Below are positions 6,590-6,609 of a DNA stretch of 6,609 nucleotides, in pieces. The stretch's first letter is position 1. Every line of letters begins with the position of its first letter. The stretch lies in contig CANBPJ010000096.1 in the NCBI GenBank assembly GCA_947371415.1, positions 1-6,609 on the forward strand. The letters run 5' to 3'. Both the position numbers and the translations under genes were made by a program. Under the pieces are notes generated by a model that saw only the letters and a program-made list of their open reading frames with translations, was not told the origin of the DNA and ran no database searches. This stretch comes from Burkholderiaceae bacterium. GTDB taxonomy: Bacteria; Pseudomonadota; Gammaproteobacteria; Burkholderiales; Burkholderiaceae.

Positions 6590-6609
6590 GTGAAGCTTCA
6601 ATCTGACCC
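6590..6609 (+). CDS. Start of a probable Mth938-like domain protein (cut off by window end)
   Basis: Only six full codons are visible, reading from a GTG at 6590-6592 as MKLQSD, with the next codon cut after CC (so proline). The call rests on two points. Mth938-like (DUF498-type) proteins of betaproteobacteria commonly begin MKLH or MKLQ followed by a D. I also recall such a gene divergent from alaA-hom-thrC in relatives. In this frame a TGA at 6575-6577 rules out any start further upstream, so GTG is the only option. AGAGAG at 6579-6584 is a possible ribosome binding site 5 bases before it. With so few codons the family assignment is tentative, and no function is claimed. Confidence 0.45.

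Overview
The window reads as ordinary chromosomal DNA from a betaproteobacterium of the Burkholderiaceae, most like Polynucleobacter. I infer this from recalled similarity of the proteins to Burkholderiaceae homologues (for example the AlaA stretch with SKNYRSCGYRAGW), the moderately AT-leaning codon use and the gene order. No database search was possible. I see no insertion sequence, tRNA, rRNA, CRISPR array, long repeat or sign of recent transfer.

Layout from left to right. Positions 1-462 (+) hold the C-terminal part of a renalase-like FAD-dependent oxidoreductase whose N-terminus lies outside the window. It ends one base from the end of a convergent gene. From 6510 down to 464 (-) runs a tightly packed six-gene cluster, probably one operon. 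In transcription order it is alaA (glutamate-pyruvate aminotransferase), hom (homoserine dehydrogenase), thrC (threonine synthase), moeA (molybdopterin molybdotransferase), moaD (small subunit of molybdopterin synthase) and moaE (large subunit). The junctions are a 4-base ATGA overlap (alaA/hom), then gaps of 7 bases (hom/thrC), 12 bases (thrC/moeA), 52 bases (moeA/moaD) and 1 base (moaD/moaE). Positions 6511-6589 form a 79-base divergent intergenic region with a plausible promoter in each direction. At 6590 the first codons of a rightward gene begin, probably a Mth938-like domain protein.

Function. Hom and ThrC catalyse two steps of threonine synthesis from aspartate semialdehyde. The homoserine kinase step (ThrB) is not encoded here. 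AlaA moves amino groups between alanine/pyruvate and glutamate/2-oxoglutarate. MoaD and MoaE together form molybdopterin synthase, which adds the dithiolene sulfurs, and MoeA then inserts molybdenum. The cluster therefore joins an amino-acid half and a molybdenum-cofactor half in one transcription direction. I recall similar arrangements in related betaproteobacteria, so this is probably a conserved housekeeping block.

Three predicted starts differ from the longest possible reading frames or from ATG. moaD and moaE are trimmed to internal ATGs that match their families, and alaA starts at GTG. I did not find a previously undescribed system. The observations most worth checking are the overlapping divergent promoters on a 12-base palindrome, the moaD Gly-Gly codons that also appear to serve as the moaE ribosome binding site, and the lack of ribosome binding sites at several internal starts.
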